From the NCBI RefSeq assembly GCF_964340395.1, contig NC_135558.1, forward strand, positions 8,340,001 through 8,404,000: a DNA stretch of 64,000 nt, given 5' to 3'. The notes under the pieces were generated by a model. It searched no databases. It was not told where the DNA came from and saw only the letters and a program-made list of their open reading frames with translations. Shown one piece after another: positions 43,801 through 56,150 of the stretch (position 1 is its first letter; every line of letters starts with the position of its first letter). The position numbers were made by a program, and so were the translations under genes. The stretch comes from Glandiceps talaboti. Taxonomy: Eukaryota > Hemichordata > Enteropneusta > Spengelidae.

Positions 43801-44930
43801 AACATTAAAAACATTAAAGGATAGTTTGTTTACATTATGATGAAATTTGACACCTGCATATATTATTATATCATATTTTTCATATTTTCCTGTACAAGGC
43901 AATTTTGATTTTTTTACAATTTGTTTTTACAGTTGTCATCATAAATTTTGTTTTGTGTGTACCCCGTTTTCAACAAAACAGTGCTAATTGCCTGTCTCAG
44001 TAACATAAACCCCTCTAAGGAGTTTCTTTCTCGTCCTTCATATCAATTATCAAATAACACAAACTCGAATTCCCTAGCACTTGTAATAAGCTTGAAAGCG
44101 TAAAATGAAGAAACGTTCAAAATGGTCAATAAAGGAGAAAAGGCAAAAACGCAAGCTGCGAACTAGAGTGTTTTTTTTCAACAGGGGACACATCATAGCT
44201 CACCTTAGTTTTGGAGCCTTCATGTAGCTTAATTTGTATCGAACCGCATGCTAGTTCTTTGATATCCAAGAGAGTAGGTTAAACTAATTGATACAAGCTC
44301 AACTTGACAAAATATTTTCACATTTTATGGTATTGTTAGGCAAATACTTTATGACAGGCCTGAAAGCAGGGAATCGTACTTAGAATTCACACCACTTAAT
44401 CGGAATAACATGCAATTTGCCAATTGGGTCGACATTGATAATATTACATAATTTACTGACTACGTACGACTACGAATTCAAAAAAAGATCCCTGCCCCCG
44501 TACTCCCAGTCATGGATGCGATCAATGAAAATGTGAAGTGTAAACACGCAATCGTAATCTCTTGTTTAGGGTTTCAATTATGTAGCTAAAACTGTCAAGT
44601 TGTTGTCTTTAGCTTTGTACCAAAACAGGACCGTCGTTAAGAGTCCGTTTTATAATGTATCGACCAAGATAATCATACACTTGGGATTGTGGCAGATGAT
44701 AGGTTGAGAGACAAGTTGATGAACCTACACACATAGCTTACAAGGTCACAAATAAGTCTCAGACCAAGCAAAGGAATGTGTTCGATACATCTGAAGTAGA
44801 AAGGTCGTTTTTCAAATAATTTATTGTGGGTTTTTTTACGAATCTAAGTACATTTGATAAAAAATTCTAGACTTGACACTCTTTTATCTTGTGTGTAAAC
44901 AGTGCAAAACGTGACACACAATTGTACAAA
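36061..44930. other. CACTA-like element interior, no gene recognised
   Basis: About 9 kb of AT-rich sequence with only short ORFs. It contains poly-T and poly-G runs, a (CA)n tract (37786-37811), TTAA/GATT-rich stretches (39625-39715 and 40060-40160), and a GC-richer patch at 41250-41830. In that patch the word TGGTATCAGAAAGGGTA occurs at about 41330, 41368 and 41731. I see no transposase motif. Confidence 0.45.
39625..40165. repeat. TTAA / GATT / GTAA simple-repeat patches
   Basis: Runs of (TTAA)n and (GATT)n at 39625-39715, 39820-39870 and 40065-40125, then (GTAA)n at 40130-40165. Low-complexity sequence inside the CACTA-like element. Confidence 0.75.
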
Positions 44931-44938
44931 CACATGCG

Positions 44939-44967
44939 AGCGCGCGCGCGCGCACACACACACACAC

Positions 44968-45030
<63 letters not shown>

Positions 45031-45038
45031 CTCGGTGA

Positions 45039-45080
<42 letters not shown>

Positions 45081-45098
45081 TAGTAGTAGTAGTTATTA

Positions 45099-45132
<34 letters not shown>

Positions 45133-45195
45133 CATTATTATTATTAATAATAATAATATTATTATTATTATTATCATTATTATTATTAAAAAGGA
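44939..45195. repeat. Compound (CG/CA/TA)n and (ATT)n microsatellite
   Basis: GC then CA then TA dinucleotides (44939-45028), the short core AACTCGGTGAGTAT, more TA, and then ATA/ATT trinucleotides to about 45190. The core word ties it to the microsatellite-flanked elements at 11831 and 60180. Confidence 0.8.
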
Positions 45196-46339
45196 ACGGT
45201 TTATGGAGCGCGGCAATATAGTCCTGCTGAGTAACAGATAGGGCATTTCATTTGGGAGTTTATTACATGTAAAAGTGGCGTGAATTGTAATGTCTATATT
45301 GAATTCTGGTCGAGTCCACAAAATTCATACGCCTTTGACACATCTCTGCAAGTCGATAGCTTTGCAATGTGCAATGGAATTTTTACCACTCACTGCACTC
45401 TATTCAGCCACGGAAACTCATTAATCAATTCAATGAATATTCGCACATAACAATCAAGAACGCATGCGCGTTTCAGAAGCGCGCCCAGCGTATCGAGGTA
45501 AATTACCATTCTATTGGAACGAACGAGCCTGATCGAACTGTGCTTTACACATATGCAGGAAAAAAATAAACCTACCATGCTGAAGATAACGTCTACAAGA
45601 ATCTCCTATTCATTGAAATGTGATAAATTGGTAAGTGTTATTTAATAATCTGAAATATGAAGTTGTATTTATACAGCTATGTAGCTAACGATAGTCTCAT
45701 TGTTAATATTTCACATGCAATACTTTTACGTTGTTACTATCCGTAATTATTCATGTGTTAGCTTCCCGCTCCAAAACTCAAAAAAGACTGCAGACTTCAG
45801 ATTCCTTTGCCAATTATCATTGACCACGATGGAAATCAGAGCCTAGAGTGTGATTTTGCATTCGATTAGTTAATTGGTATGTAACATCAAATTGTGCAAG
45901 GTCGAGTCCTCTTGAATTTGTGAATTGTATAACTTGTACTTTCTTTACTAATGACATTCACCAGGAAATCGCCATATAAATTGAAAGTAAACACATTTTC
46001 TCTATGTTTTTACCAAAGCCGCGGCTGGTCTGATACTTCATGTTTGTCTTTTTAAAAATGATTGCGTATGAAATGTGTTGAACGCATGTACATCCTCAGT
46101 TCCGATCAGAATGTTGGCGCGAAAAGCTAACGTGTGAATGAGCTTGCACATCGATCAGAAACACGACATCTTGCATGTCTCTCTATTCGGAATGGCCGAC
46201 AGCCAATCATTGGTAGCCACTAGTGAACACGGTGAAATGAATGCGTGTAGGTTACGCCTCTTTCGGAGTCATGTTGATGTCATTTGATGACACGATTCTC
46301 AACAATACCCTAAGGCGGGAAACGCATTTGTCAAGTAAT

Positions 46340-47370
46340 TCAATCTGACTTTCTCAGTACCAAACAATAGCTTATAATGTCAGGTTTTATGACTTCTGTC
46401 GAAGTAGAGTTGACTCCGATCCCTGGTCCCGGTAATGTCACATGAGAAATAAAATTTCCCGCGGTTCGAAGTAAATAGCCTTGGTGTGACTTAACTACAG
46501 CACAGGTCAATTCAATTGGAAGCAAGCTTGCATACATGTAGGTGTTCTCTGCAAACCCAGTGGTATTTAAATGAAAATATGTGGACGATGATTTGTGCAT
46601 CCACTTTCAATTTTCGAAATATTTAGTATTTGGTTTGTATTTTATTTACCTTTTTAACATTTTTCTTAAATCCCAGTCTAGTTCAGTATAGAAATACCAC
46701 AGTCTATAATTTAATTAATGAAGATGTCAGTAGGTCTAATGTTGAAATGGCGATTAACTTTGCGTAAGGAGTGTAAATTATATATACATCATGACGTGTT
46801 TTGGTCTACGTCATTCTAGGACAATTAGCATTGGTAGATGACAAGCATTTCTGATATAAATATACAGTAGCTGCAACTGAAATGAAATCGAACTTGTACC
46901 CAATGACTAGGGGTATCTCATCACTCCACACACGTGCATGATCGTGTACATTAAAACATGTATCTATCAAACAACCCGGACTAAGTCATCAGAATGAGGG
47001 CCCCGAGTATAAGATACCGTAGATAATGCACCACAGGACTATTCATTGTTTGTGGTCATCTTTCATTTTAATCACAACCGAATAATTTTTAGAAGAATGT
47101 AATGAAGGAGGATTAATGTAAAGAATTGTTTGTACATTTCCCTCCAAGTAATCAATAGAAAGGTCATGTTTTGAAACGAAATATTCACTGTATTATTTTT
47201 ACTTTATCATTTATAGGGTGCCAACCTGAACCTCTGACGAAGCAATCGTGATCTGACAGACCAGACAAGCATGTGACGTATGTGACCTTGTGAAAACCCT
47301 GGGTCAGGAATACATTAACTTCATTAAAGGAGGCAGCAATGGGAATATCCTTGTAAGTGACAAAGTTCAT
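46340..47370 (-). CDS. Candidate two-exon gene inside the CACTA-like element
   Basis: Exon a is 47370-47226 (ATG at 47370, donor TTCAG|gttggc). Exon b is 46548-46340 (acceptor tttgcag). Phase 1 joins correctly into 117 aa, passing from HDCFVRGS to ENTYMYASLL, then LPIELTCAVVKSHQGYLLRT and SHVTLPGPGIGVNSTSTEV. Upstream of the ATG the frame stays open through a hydrophobic stretch (LILCICIVYVFLVG) that could be a signal peptide if an earlier exon supplies the start. I do not recognise a family. It may be captured host cargo or chance; support rests only on open frames and matched splice phase. Confidence 0.25.
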
Positions 47371-47612
47371 TTTTCCGACAAGAAATACATATACGATACA
47401 TATGCACAGTATCAGTTTCTCCAACTCGAATTACATACACAGGACAGAAGGGCATCATGATTTCACATGTCAACACAACTATAACAACTAATATATAAAT
47501 CTGATATTGCCATATGTCGGTCAGGCATCGTCAGCTTTCTCGTATACATTTGTTCGTGAACCTCACACATAAGAGAAGACAATTCAAAATTCAAAGATGC
47601 AGTATGTTATAC

Positions 47613-47680
<68 letters not shown>

Positions 47681-47780
47681 AAGTCAGTGGTAAGATTTGT
47701 CCGTAGTACAGTGCTCGATACGTCTGCACGCAGAGCGGAGTATATGTTGAGGGTAGAAGAAAATCAAGTCGGGTTTTTCG

Positions 47781-47822
47781 TCTCTACAAGCCTGTTTCGT
47801 GAGTAAATCACTCGTCAGGAGA
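47781..47822 (-). ncRNA. Hammerhead ribozyme motif, minus strand
   Basis: The exact inverted copy of the plus-strand motif within the 182-bp palindrome, with the same CTGACGA, GAAA and GTA elements on the minus strand. Predicted cleavage follows the complement of base 47785. Either strand of transcription would therefore yield a self-cleaving RNA. Confidence 0.65.
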
Positions 47823-47840
47823 TGTTGATGTACATCAACA

Positions 47841-47882
47841 TCTCCTGACGAGTGATTTACTCACGAAACAGGCTTGTAGAGA
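47841..47882 (+). ncRNA. Hammerhead ribozyme motif, plus strand
   Basis: Core elements in order: stem I TCTC (47841-47844), CTGACGA (47845-47851), stem II GTGA-TTTAC-TCAC (47852-47864), GAAA (47865-47868), a very short stem III CA-GGCT-TG (47869-47876), cleavage-site TA (47877-47878, triplet GTA), then GAGA (47879-47882) closing stem I. Cleavage is predicted after 47878. Minimal type I hammerheads with tiny stem III are known from Penelope-like retroelements and related small repeats in animals. Confidence 0.7.
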
Positions 47883-47922
47883 CGAAAAACCCGACTTGAT
47901 TTTCTTCTACCCTCAACATATA

Positions 47923-48035
<113 letters not shown>

Positions 48036-48439
48036 ATACACATTGTGTGCATGTGTGTTTGTGAGCGAATTAAGATATAGGTCAAAAGATTTATACTTTT
48101 CACTTTTTCAAACAGATTTTTTTGCAGAAGGACTTGATGTGTGCTTTGGCAAGGTCATCTATATCGTGATATTATTATAAAACTACATCACGAGGTCATA
48201 CGAAGGACATCTTTGTAGCCATTTTACAGAGTTGCATGACCTACATAGATAGGTCAATGGTCTGTATACTGTTAATACTATTTATTTACATGGTCCAACA
48301 ATTACTATAACGTCCCAGGCGAAAAGTTACAAAGTGCGTTTAATATGAATATTGTTAAGGAAAAAACCTGAAAAAGTGTGTCTCAGTGTCTCAGAAACAA
48401 AAGACTCATTAGGAATATAATGTATGTGACTTTATTCTG

Positions 48440-50630
48440 TTGTTTGGTTGTATTGTGTGCACTATGGTTGTTGCATTGTACCTCATTGTATCCCTGTAGC
48501 TGTTTAATATGGCAAACGGTGGTTACTAGCTGTGACTTTCACTGAGGGGTCAACGGTCGGTACTGTGTTTCAGTCTAGTGATGAGGATGGTTGTTGTGTT
48601 GTATATTGTGTGCACTATGGCTGTTGCATTATACCTCATAGTATCCCTGTAGCTGTTTTAAATGGCAAACAGTGGTTACTAGCTGTGACTTTCACTGAGG
48701 GGTCAACGGTCGGTACTGTGTTTCAGTCTAGTGATGAGGATGGTTGTTGTGTTGTATATTGTGTGCACTATGGCTGTTGCATTGTACCTCATAGTATCCC
48801 TGTAGCTGTTTTAAATGGCAAACGGTGGTTACTAGCTGTGACTTTCACTGAGGGGTCAACGGTCGGTACTGTGTTTCAGTCTAGTGATGAGGATGGTTGT
48901 TGTGTTGTATATTGTGTGCACTATATAGCTGTTGCATTGTACCTCATAGTATCCCTGTAGCTGTTTTAAATGGCAAACGGTGGTTACTAGCTGTGACTTT
49001 CACTGAGGGGTCAACGGTCGGTACTGTGTTTCAGTCTAGTGATGAGGATGGTTGTTGTGTTGTATATTGTGTGCACTATGGCTGTTGCATTGTACCTCAT
49101 AGTATCCCTATAGCTGTTTTAAATGGCAAACGGTGGTTACTAGCTGTGACTTTCACTGAGGGGTCAACGGTCGGTACTGTGTTTCAGTCTAGTGATGAGG
49201 ATGGTTGTTGTGTTGTATATTGTGTGCACTATGGCTGTTGCATTGTACCTCATAGTATCCCTGTAGCTGTTTTAAATGGCAAACGGTGGTTACTAGCTGT
49301 GACTTTCACTGAGGGGTCAACGGTCGGTACTGTGTTTCAGTCTAGTGATGAGGATGGTTGTTGTGTTGTATATTGTGTGCACTATGGCTGTTGCATTGTA
49401 CCTCATAGTATCCCTGTAGCTGTTTTAAATGGCAAACGGTGGTTACTAGCTGTGACTTTCACTGAGGGGTCAACGGTCGGTACTGTGTTTCAGTCTAGTG
49501 ATGAGGATGGTTGTTGTGTTGTATATTGTGTGCACTATGGCTGTTGCATTGTACCTCATAGTATCCCTGTAGCTGTTTTAAATGGCAAACGGTGGTTACT
49601 AGCTGTGACTTTCACTGAGGGGTCAACGGTCGGTACTGTGTTTCAGTCTAGTGATGAGGATGGTTGTTGTGTTGTATATTGTGTGCACTATGGCTGTTGC
49701 ATTGTACCTCATAGTATCCCTGTAGCTGTTTTAAATGGCAAACGGTGGTTACTAGCTGTGACTTTCACTGAGGGGTCAACGGTCGGTACTGTGTTTCAGT
49801 CTAGTGATGAGGATGGTTGTTGTGTTGTATATTGTGTGCACTATGGCTGTTGCATTGTACCTCATAGTATCCCTGTAGCTGTTTTAAATGGCAAACGGTG
49901 GTTACTAGCTGTGACTTTCACTGAGGGGTCAACGGTCGGTACTGTGTTTCAGTCTAGTGATGAGGATGGTTGTTGTGTTGTATATTGTGTGCACTATGGC
50001 TGTTGCATTGTACCTCATAGTATCCCTGTAGCTGTTTTAAATGGCAAACGGTGGTTACTAGCTGTGACTTTCACTGAGGGGTCAACGGTCGGTACTGTGT
50101 TTCAGTCTAGTGATGAGGATGGTTGTTGTGTTGTATATTGTGTGCACTAAGGCTGTTGCATTGTACCTCATAGTATCCCTGTAGCTGTTTTAAATGACAA
50201 ACGGTGGTTACTAGCTGTGACTTTCACTGAGGGGTCAACGGTCGGTACTGTGTTTCAGTCTAGTGATGAGGATGGTTGTTGTGCTGTATATTGTGTGCAC
50301 TATGGCTGTTGCATTGTACCTCATAGTATCCCTGTAGCTGTTTAAAATGGCAAACGGTGGTTACTAGCTGTGACTTTCACTGAGGGGTCAACGGTCGGTA
50401 CTGTGTTTCAGTCAAGTGATGAGGATGGTTGTTGTGCTGTATATTGTGTGCACTATGGTTGTTGCATTGTACCTCATAGTATCCCTGTAGCTGTTTTAAA
50501 TGGCAAACGGTGGTTACTAGCTGTGACTTTCACTGAGGGGTCAACGGTCGGTACTGTGTTTCAGTCTAGTGATGAGGATGGTTGTTGTGTTGTATATTGT
50601 GTGAACTATGGTTGTTGCATTGTACCTCAT
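48440..50630 (+). repeat. 153-bp tandem array, block 1
   Basis: About 14 units of 153 bp, nearly identical, each containing ACTTTCACTGAGGGGTCAAC and CAGTCTAGTGATGAGGATGG. Because 153 is a multiple of three, one frame stays open over many units (417 aa at 48897-50150), repeating TFTEGSTVGTVFQSSDEDGC. I read this as a satellite, not a protein. The array is interrupted at 50631 by a MITE and hairpin and resumes at 51509. Confidence 0.9.
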
Positions 50631-50631
50631 A

Positions 50632-51366
50632 TTATACGTCACCTGTCTCCAATCTCGCATTCTGATTGGTCGAGAGCCCTGCAGATACACAGGCGTATTT
50701 TTCACCAACAGCCGTATTTTTGCTTGTTGTATCACGTGATCACTACACGTCCCCTTGTAAACAAATCTAGCAGACAACTAGAGATCGAGCTATAACCAGC
50801 ATTTCCAATGCCAAATTTGTTGTCAATCGAACAAAATATCACCGTTTTATACATTGTAACAAGTCTTTGAACTGTACTTTTCATGTCACAGGGAAATAGT
50901 CAAAAATTCCACACACAACCGTGAAAGTCCAGTGACGGCGAACGCACGGTCGTCACGCGATCGTAAACATGAATTCCTAAATTTATGAAGGATATGAAAA
51001 TCACCACCACAAAGGGTGTAATTTTTGCTTAACTAGAACAACAAAGCATATCACGAACATTTATGTACATTTAATGGAATACAGTACGCAAAACAAAGAC
51101 GCACTCATTTTTCAGCTGATGGTTATTAAGTTTGAATAAATCGCTGAGTGATATGCAAATAGTAAACATTACGTCATACTACTGAGCAAACGCGCACTCT
51201 GATTGGATGATAAAGTTAAGGCTGACATGTAAACAACCGCATTGCAGTTATCAGAGAGGTGCATGATACTACGCTCGACAGTATAACGCGGAAGTGATTT
51301 TATTTTAACATGAAACAGCATTTTTAGACATTCAAAAATGGATTCATAGTCGCAGGTGACGTATAA
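50632..51366. mobile_element. 735-bp MITE inserted in the 153-bp array
   Basis: Terminal inverted repeats TTATACGTCACCTG (50632-50645) and CAGGTGACGTATAA (51353-51366). No coding capacity. It lies within one unit of the 153-bp array, together with the adjacent hairpin, and so is younger than that part of the array. Confidence 0.65.
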
Positions 51367-51368
51367 GT

Positions 51369-51508
51369 ATGTTATTTGCCAAATACTGTTCCACATCTTG
51401 CTGCTCGAGGTAATTTTTCTGGTATAACGGCTCGCCTCCGGCTCTCCGTTATACCAGAAAAAATACCTCTCGCAGCAAGATATGGAACGGTATTTGGCAA
51501 ATAACATA
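51369..51508. repeat. 140-bp near-perfect hairpin
   Basis: About 62-base arms (TATGTTATTTGCCAAATACT... and its complement ending ...GGCAAATAACATA) around a loop of about 15 bases, CTCGCCTCCGGCTCT. Only a few mismatches. It lies between the 735-bp MITE and the resumption of the array, so it may be a separate tiny fold-back element. Confidence 0.7.
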
Positions 51509-52005
51509 TACGTATCCCTGTAGCTGTTTTAAATGGCAAACGGTGGTTACTAGCTGTGACTTTCACTGAGGGGTCAACGGTCGGTACTGTGTTTCAGTCT
51601 AGTGATGAGGATGGTTGTTGTGTTGTATATTGTGTGCACTATGGCTGTTGCATTGTACCTCATAGTATCCCTGTAGCTGTTTTAAATGGCAAACGGTGGT
51701 TACTAGCTGTGACTTTCACTGAGGGGTCAACGGTCGGTACTGTGTTTCAGTCAAGTGATGAGGATGGTTGTTGTGCTGTATATTGTGTGCACTATGGTTG
51801 TTGCATTGTACCTCATAGTATCCCTGTAGCTGTTTTAAATGGCAAACGGTGGTTACTAGCTGTGACTTTCACTGAGGGGTCAACGGTCGGTACTGTGTTT
51901 CAGTCTAGTGATGAGGATGGTTGTTGTGTTGTATATTGTGTGCACTATGGCTGTTGCATTGTACCTCATAGTATCCCTGTAGCTGTTTTAATTGGCAAAC
52001 AGAAT
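51509..52005 (+). repeat. 153-bp tandem array, block 2
   Basis: About 3.2 further units of the 153-bp repeat after the inserted MITE and hairpin, ending at ATTGGCAAACAGAATTAC. Confidence 0.85.
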
Positions 52006-52134
52006 TACAATAGACAAAAACTGATACCACAAATTACATATTTGAATTAAGCCACTGTTCATATAAAAATCACCTAAATTTTTATTTTTTGTTTCGTTTC
52101 AATTCGTTTCGTTTTGATGCAGCGATTGCCATAA

Positions 52135-53335
52135 ATCCTGTCATCCACTTTAACCAAGTCTCAGCTAGTCTGTGTCAGACATAAGCTGGTGACAAATCAC
52201 TGTCATCCATTTTAACCAGGTCTCAGCTAGTCTGTGTCAGACATAAGCTGGTGACAAATCACTGTCATCCATTTTAACCAGGTCTCAGCTAGTCTGTGTC
52301 AGACATAAGCTGGTGACAAATCACTGTCATCCATTTTAACCAAGTCTCAGCTAGTCTGTGTCAGACATAAGCTGGTGACAAATCACTGTCATCCATTTTA
52401 ACCAAGTCCCTGCTAGTCTGTGTCAGACATAAGCTGTGACAAATCATTGTCATCCATTTTAACCAAGTCTCAGCTAGTCTGTGTCAGACATAAGCTGGTG
52501 ACAAATCACTGGCATCCATTTTAACCAAGTCTCAGCTAGTCTGTGTCAGACATAAGCTGGTGACAAATCGCTGTCATCCATTTTAACCAAGTCTCAGCTA
52601 GTCTGTGTCAGACATAAGCTGGTGACAAATCACTGTCATCCATTTTAACCAAGTCTCAGCTAGTCTGTGTCAGACATAAGCTGGTGACAAATCACTGTCA
52701 TCCATTTTAACCAAGTCTCAGCTAGTCTGTGTCAGACATAAGCTGGTGACAAATCATTGTCATCCATTTTAACCAAGTCTCAGCTAGTCTGTGTCAGACA
52801 AAAGCTGTGACAAATCAATGTCATCCATTTTAACCAAGTCTCAGCTAGTCTGTGTCAGACATAAGCTGGTGACAAATCATTGTCATCCATTTTAACCAAG
52901 TCTCAGCTAGTCTGTGTCAGACAAAAGCTGTGACAAATCAATGTCATCCATTTTAACCAAGTCTCAGCTAGTCTGTGTCAGACATAAGCTGGTGACAAAT
53001 CACTGTCGTCCATTTTAACCAAGTCTCAGCTAGTCTGTGTCAGACATAAGCTGGTGACAAATCACTGTCATCCATTTTAACCAAGTCCCTGCTAGTCTGT
53101 GTCAGACATAAGCTGGTGACAAATCATTGTCATCCATTTTAACCAAGTCTCAGCTAGTCTGTGTCAGACAAAAGCTGTGACAAATCAATGTCATCCATTT
53201 TAACCAAGTCTCAGCTAGTCTGTGTCAGACATAAGCTGTGACAAATCATTGTCATCCTTTTTTACCAAGTCTCAGCTAGTCTGTGTTAGACATAAGTTGG
53301 TGACAAACCATTGTCGTCCACTGCCATCCATTTAT
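52135..53335. repeat. 62-bp tandem array
   Basis: About 19 head-to-tail units of 62 bp containing CATCCATTTTAACCAAGTCT and TCTGTGTCAGACATAAGCTG. There are few point differences, plus variants with a 1-2 base deletion in the GGTGAC part. A partial diverged unit recurs at about 54385-54465, after the next array. Confidence 0.9.
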
Positions 53336-53349
53336 CTAAGACAGGTAAC

Positions 53350-54380
53350 ACCTCTGTGAGGATGGCCACACAACTCAGACCTTTTAAATATGTACTGTGT
53401 AGGGAGAATCAATAAAGAGGGTTTTGTGGTGTGAGGGTCAGCAATCTCTAATAGTTTGGCCACACAACTCAGACCTTTTAAATATGTACTGTGTAGGGAT
53501 AGAAAGTAAAGAGGGTTTTGTGGTGTGATGGTCAGCAATCTCTAATACTTTGGCCACACAACTCAGAACTTTAAAATAGGTACTGTGTAGGGATAATTTA
53601 GTGTAGAGGTACTGTGGTGTGACGGTCAGCAATCTCCATGAGGATGGCCACACAACTCAGACCTTTTAAATATGTACTGTGTAGGGATAGAAAGTAAAGA
53701 GGGTTTTGTGGTGTGACGGTCAGCAATCTCTAATACTTTGGCCACACAACTCAGAACTTTAAAGTATGTACTGCGTAGGAATAATTTAGTGTAGAGGTAC
53801 TGTGGTGTGACGGTCAACAATCTCTATAAGGATGGCCACACAACTCAGAACTTTAAAACATGTACTGTGTAGGGAGAAACAATAAAGAGGGTTTTGTGGT
53901 GTGAGGGTCGCGATATCAGCAATCTCTAATAGTTTGGCCACACAACTCAGACCTGTGAAATATGTAATGTGTAGGAATAATTCAGTTTAGAGGTACTGTG
54001 GTGTGAGGGTCAACAATCTCTATGAGGATGGCCACACAACTAAGACCTTTTAAATATGTACTGCGAAGGGATAAAAAGTAAAGAGGGTTTTGTGGTGTGA
54101 GGGTCAGCAATCTCTAATAGTTTGGCCACACAACTCAGAACATTTAAATATGTACTGTGTAGGGATAATTTAGTGTAGCGGTACTGTGGTGTGACGGTCA
54201 ACAATCTCTATAAGGATGGCCACACAACTCAGACCTTTTAAATATGTACTGTGTAGGGATAAAAGTAAAGAGGGTTTTGTGGTGTGAGGGTCAGCAATCT
54301 CTAATAGTTTGGCCACACAACTCAGACCTGTAAAATATGTACTGTGTATAGGGATATAAAGTGTAGAGGGTTTTGTGGTG
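53350..54380. repeat. About 94-bp tandem array
   Basis: About 11 units, each starting near GGCCACACAACTCAGA and containing ATGTACTGTGTAGGGA and GTGTGANGGTCAGCAATCTC. Two unit types alternate (…GAGGGTTTTGTGG and …GAGGTACTGTGG), suggesting a higher-order dimer. Confidence 0.85.
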
Positions 54381-54384
54381 TGTT

Positions 54385-54590
54385 TGTGTCAGACATAAGC
54401 TGTTGACAGATCACCATCATCAATTTTAACCAAGTGTCAGGTAGTATTTGTCAGACACATAATGTTGTTCTATTCTACCATACCTCATAGTATATGTAGT
54501 TATTTGAAGTGGCAATTTGCATCAAATATGTGACCTCCACGAATAGGTTAACTGTCAGTATGAGTGTGTTTCAATGTAGTGATCTCTTGG
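54385..54590. repeat. Diverged edge copies of the 62- and 153-bp units
   Basis: A decayed 62-bp unit (GTCAGACATAAGCTGTTGAC) at about 54385-54465 is followed by a decayed 153-bp unit (ACCTCATAGTATATGTAGTT ... TGTTTCAATGTAGTGATC) at about 54478-54590. The arrays are thus arranged 153-62-94-62'-153', as expected if a short ancestral stretch was amplified piecewise. Confidence 0.6.
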
Positions 54591-54869
54591 TTCTATTAAT
54601 AATGTATGGGGTAATGTTACTGTGCGGAATAGTATATCTCCAGAGAGCTAACATACATTCAAGGTCAGTCCAGTGGATAGCACACATTGCTACAGTCCTT
54701 GTATAAATATACTCTGAAGAGAAAAATAGAGAAGTACATTTGTTCTACAACTGGATTTGAGAACAATGCACATCTCCTCAAATTGTCAAAAGCTTAAAAA
54801 CATTCTTTTCCGCTAATACAACCATTCGTTACATAATGGTTTTCAATTCGACTTGAAACAGTTTATATT

Positions 54870-55075
54870 TAACTGGTCAATACCAAATGTCTTGATATAC
54901 AAAAGATTGCCACCTTATTTACATGTCAAGCACGGGTCAATACCAAATGTCTTGATAAACAAGAGAATGCCATCTTATTTACATGTCATATTAATTTAAG
55001 CACTAGTCAATACCAAATGTTTTGATATACAAAAGATTTCCATCTTATTTACATATCATATTCATTTTAGCAATC
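54870..55075. repeat. Three-unit tandem repeat of about 65-75 bp
   Basis: Three units of GTCAATACCAAATGTCTTGA followed by a stretch close to CATCTTATTTACATGTCATA. Confidence 0.75.
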
Positions 55076-55739
55076 ACCCTTTATTGTTTTCTCTTTATTA
55101 TAGACCTTGAGGAGCATGGTGATGTTACTCATAAGGGAACTAGGTGAAAATGCATAAGCAACGGTCATAGACCTTGACAACAGTTCCAAAGTGTAGATGA
55201 ACGACGAAGACGAGATGGAATAAACATTGAATTCTCTATTTTCTCTTGTTTAACCAATGTCTGTGTCACACACAAGCTAATCACATTGACGTCCATTCTG
55301 CTAACCGAATATCGGCTTATATATGTCATGCACACAATGTACATTGTGTATTGTTAGTATGCACACTACGAAATTTCGTGATAGATCTTAATAGTTGTTA
55401 CAGATGGATATAATTTCTATATTTTCACCATTACAGTTGCTCTAAAATATGCCCATCAAACGAACACTATTGTTGCCTGGCCCTAGTGTTCCTCTTTGAT
55501 TTGTCAACATTTTATGAAAAAAAATTGAGTTATTAAAACAGTTTTGCTTATCATAAATAAAATGTATAGGTCGTCCTTGTTACAACCATATATGTAACAC
55601 ATTGCTATTTTTATTTACAATGATATACACATTGCTATTTGTATATTCACAAAGACACAATTACGAAATTTGAAGCTACAACATTGCACTTTTTGACTTT
55701 CTGCGATAATATCTATATTCGTCTGAAAGTTTAACATTT

Positions 55740-56150
55740 TGAATAAAAGATTAGGGAGAGCCTTCCCCGACAAAGAGATTTTTATATGATAACAATCTAA
55801 AATCGGACATTTAATAAAAAACTTAAAGATAAAGATATTGAGAGAGGGCTTCCCACAACGAAGCGTTTCTATCTAATATTATCGACAATATCAGCTAAAT
55901 ATCTAACATTTTGAATATCTTTTTGACTGACTACTCAGATGAGGGAGGGCTTTTCCCGACCGACAAAGCGTTTTTATTCGACAGTATCGTCTAAAAATCG
56001 AACCCTTTGAATGACTTACACAGATTTGAGGTTGAGGTCTGGCCTTCCACGACAAAGAGTTTTTATCCGATAGTATCATCTAAAAATCTAATATTGTTAA
56101 AAACTTAGACTACACAGAAGATAGAGGGTATTTCCCGACAAGATTTTCTG
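55740..56150. repeat. Degenerate tandem repeat of about 95-100 bp
   Basis: About four to five diverged units share a stretch close to GGGCTTCCCGACAAAGCGTT, TTTATNCGATAGTATC and TCTAAAAATC. An old array near the right end of the CACTA-like element. Confidence 0.6.

Noticed and set aside
48897-50150. A 417-codon open frame
   Set aside because: It is the 153-bp satellite read in one frame. The unit length is a multiple of three, so openness is automatic, and there are no splice or start signals of its own.
52135-53335. CRISPR-like regular array
   Set aside because: The 62-bp units are wholly repeated with no variable spacers, and the genome is eukaryotic. It is a tandem satellite.
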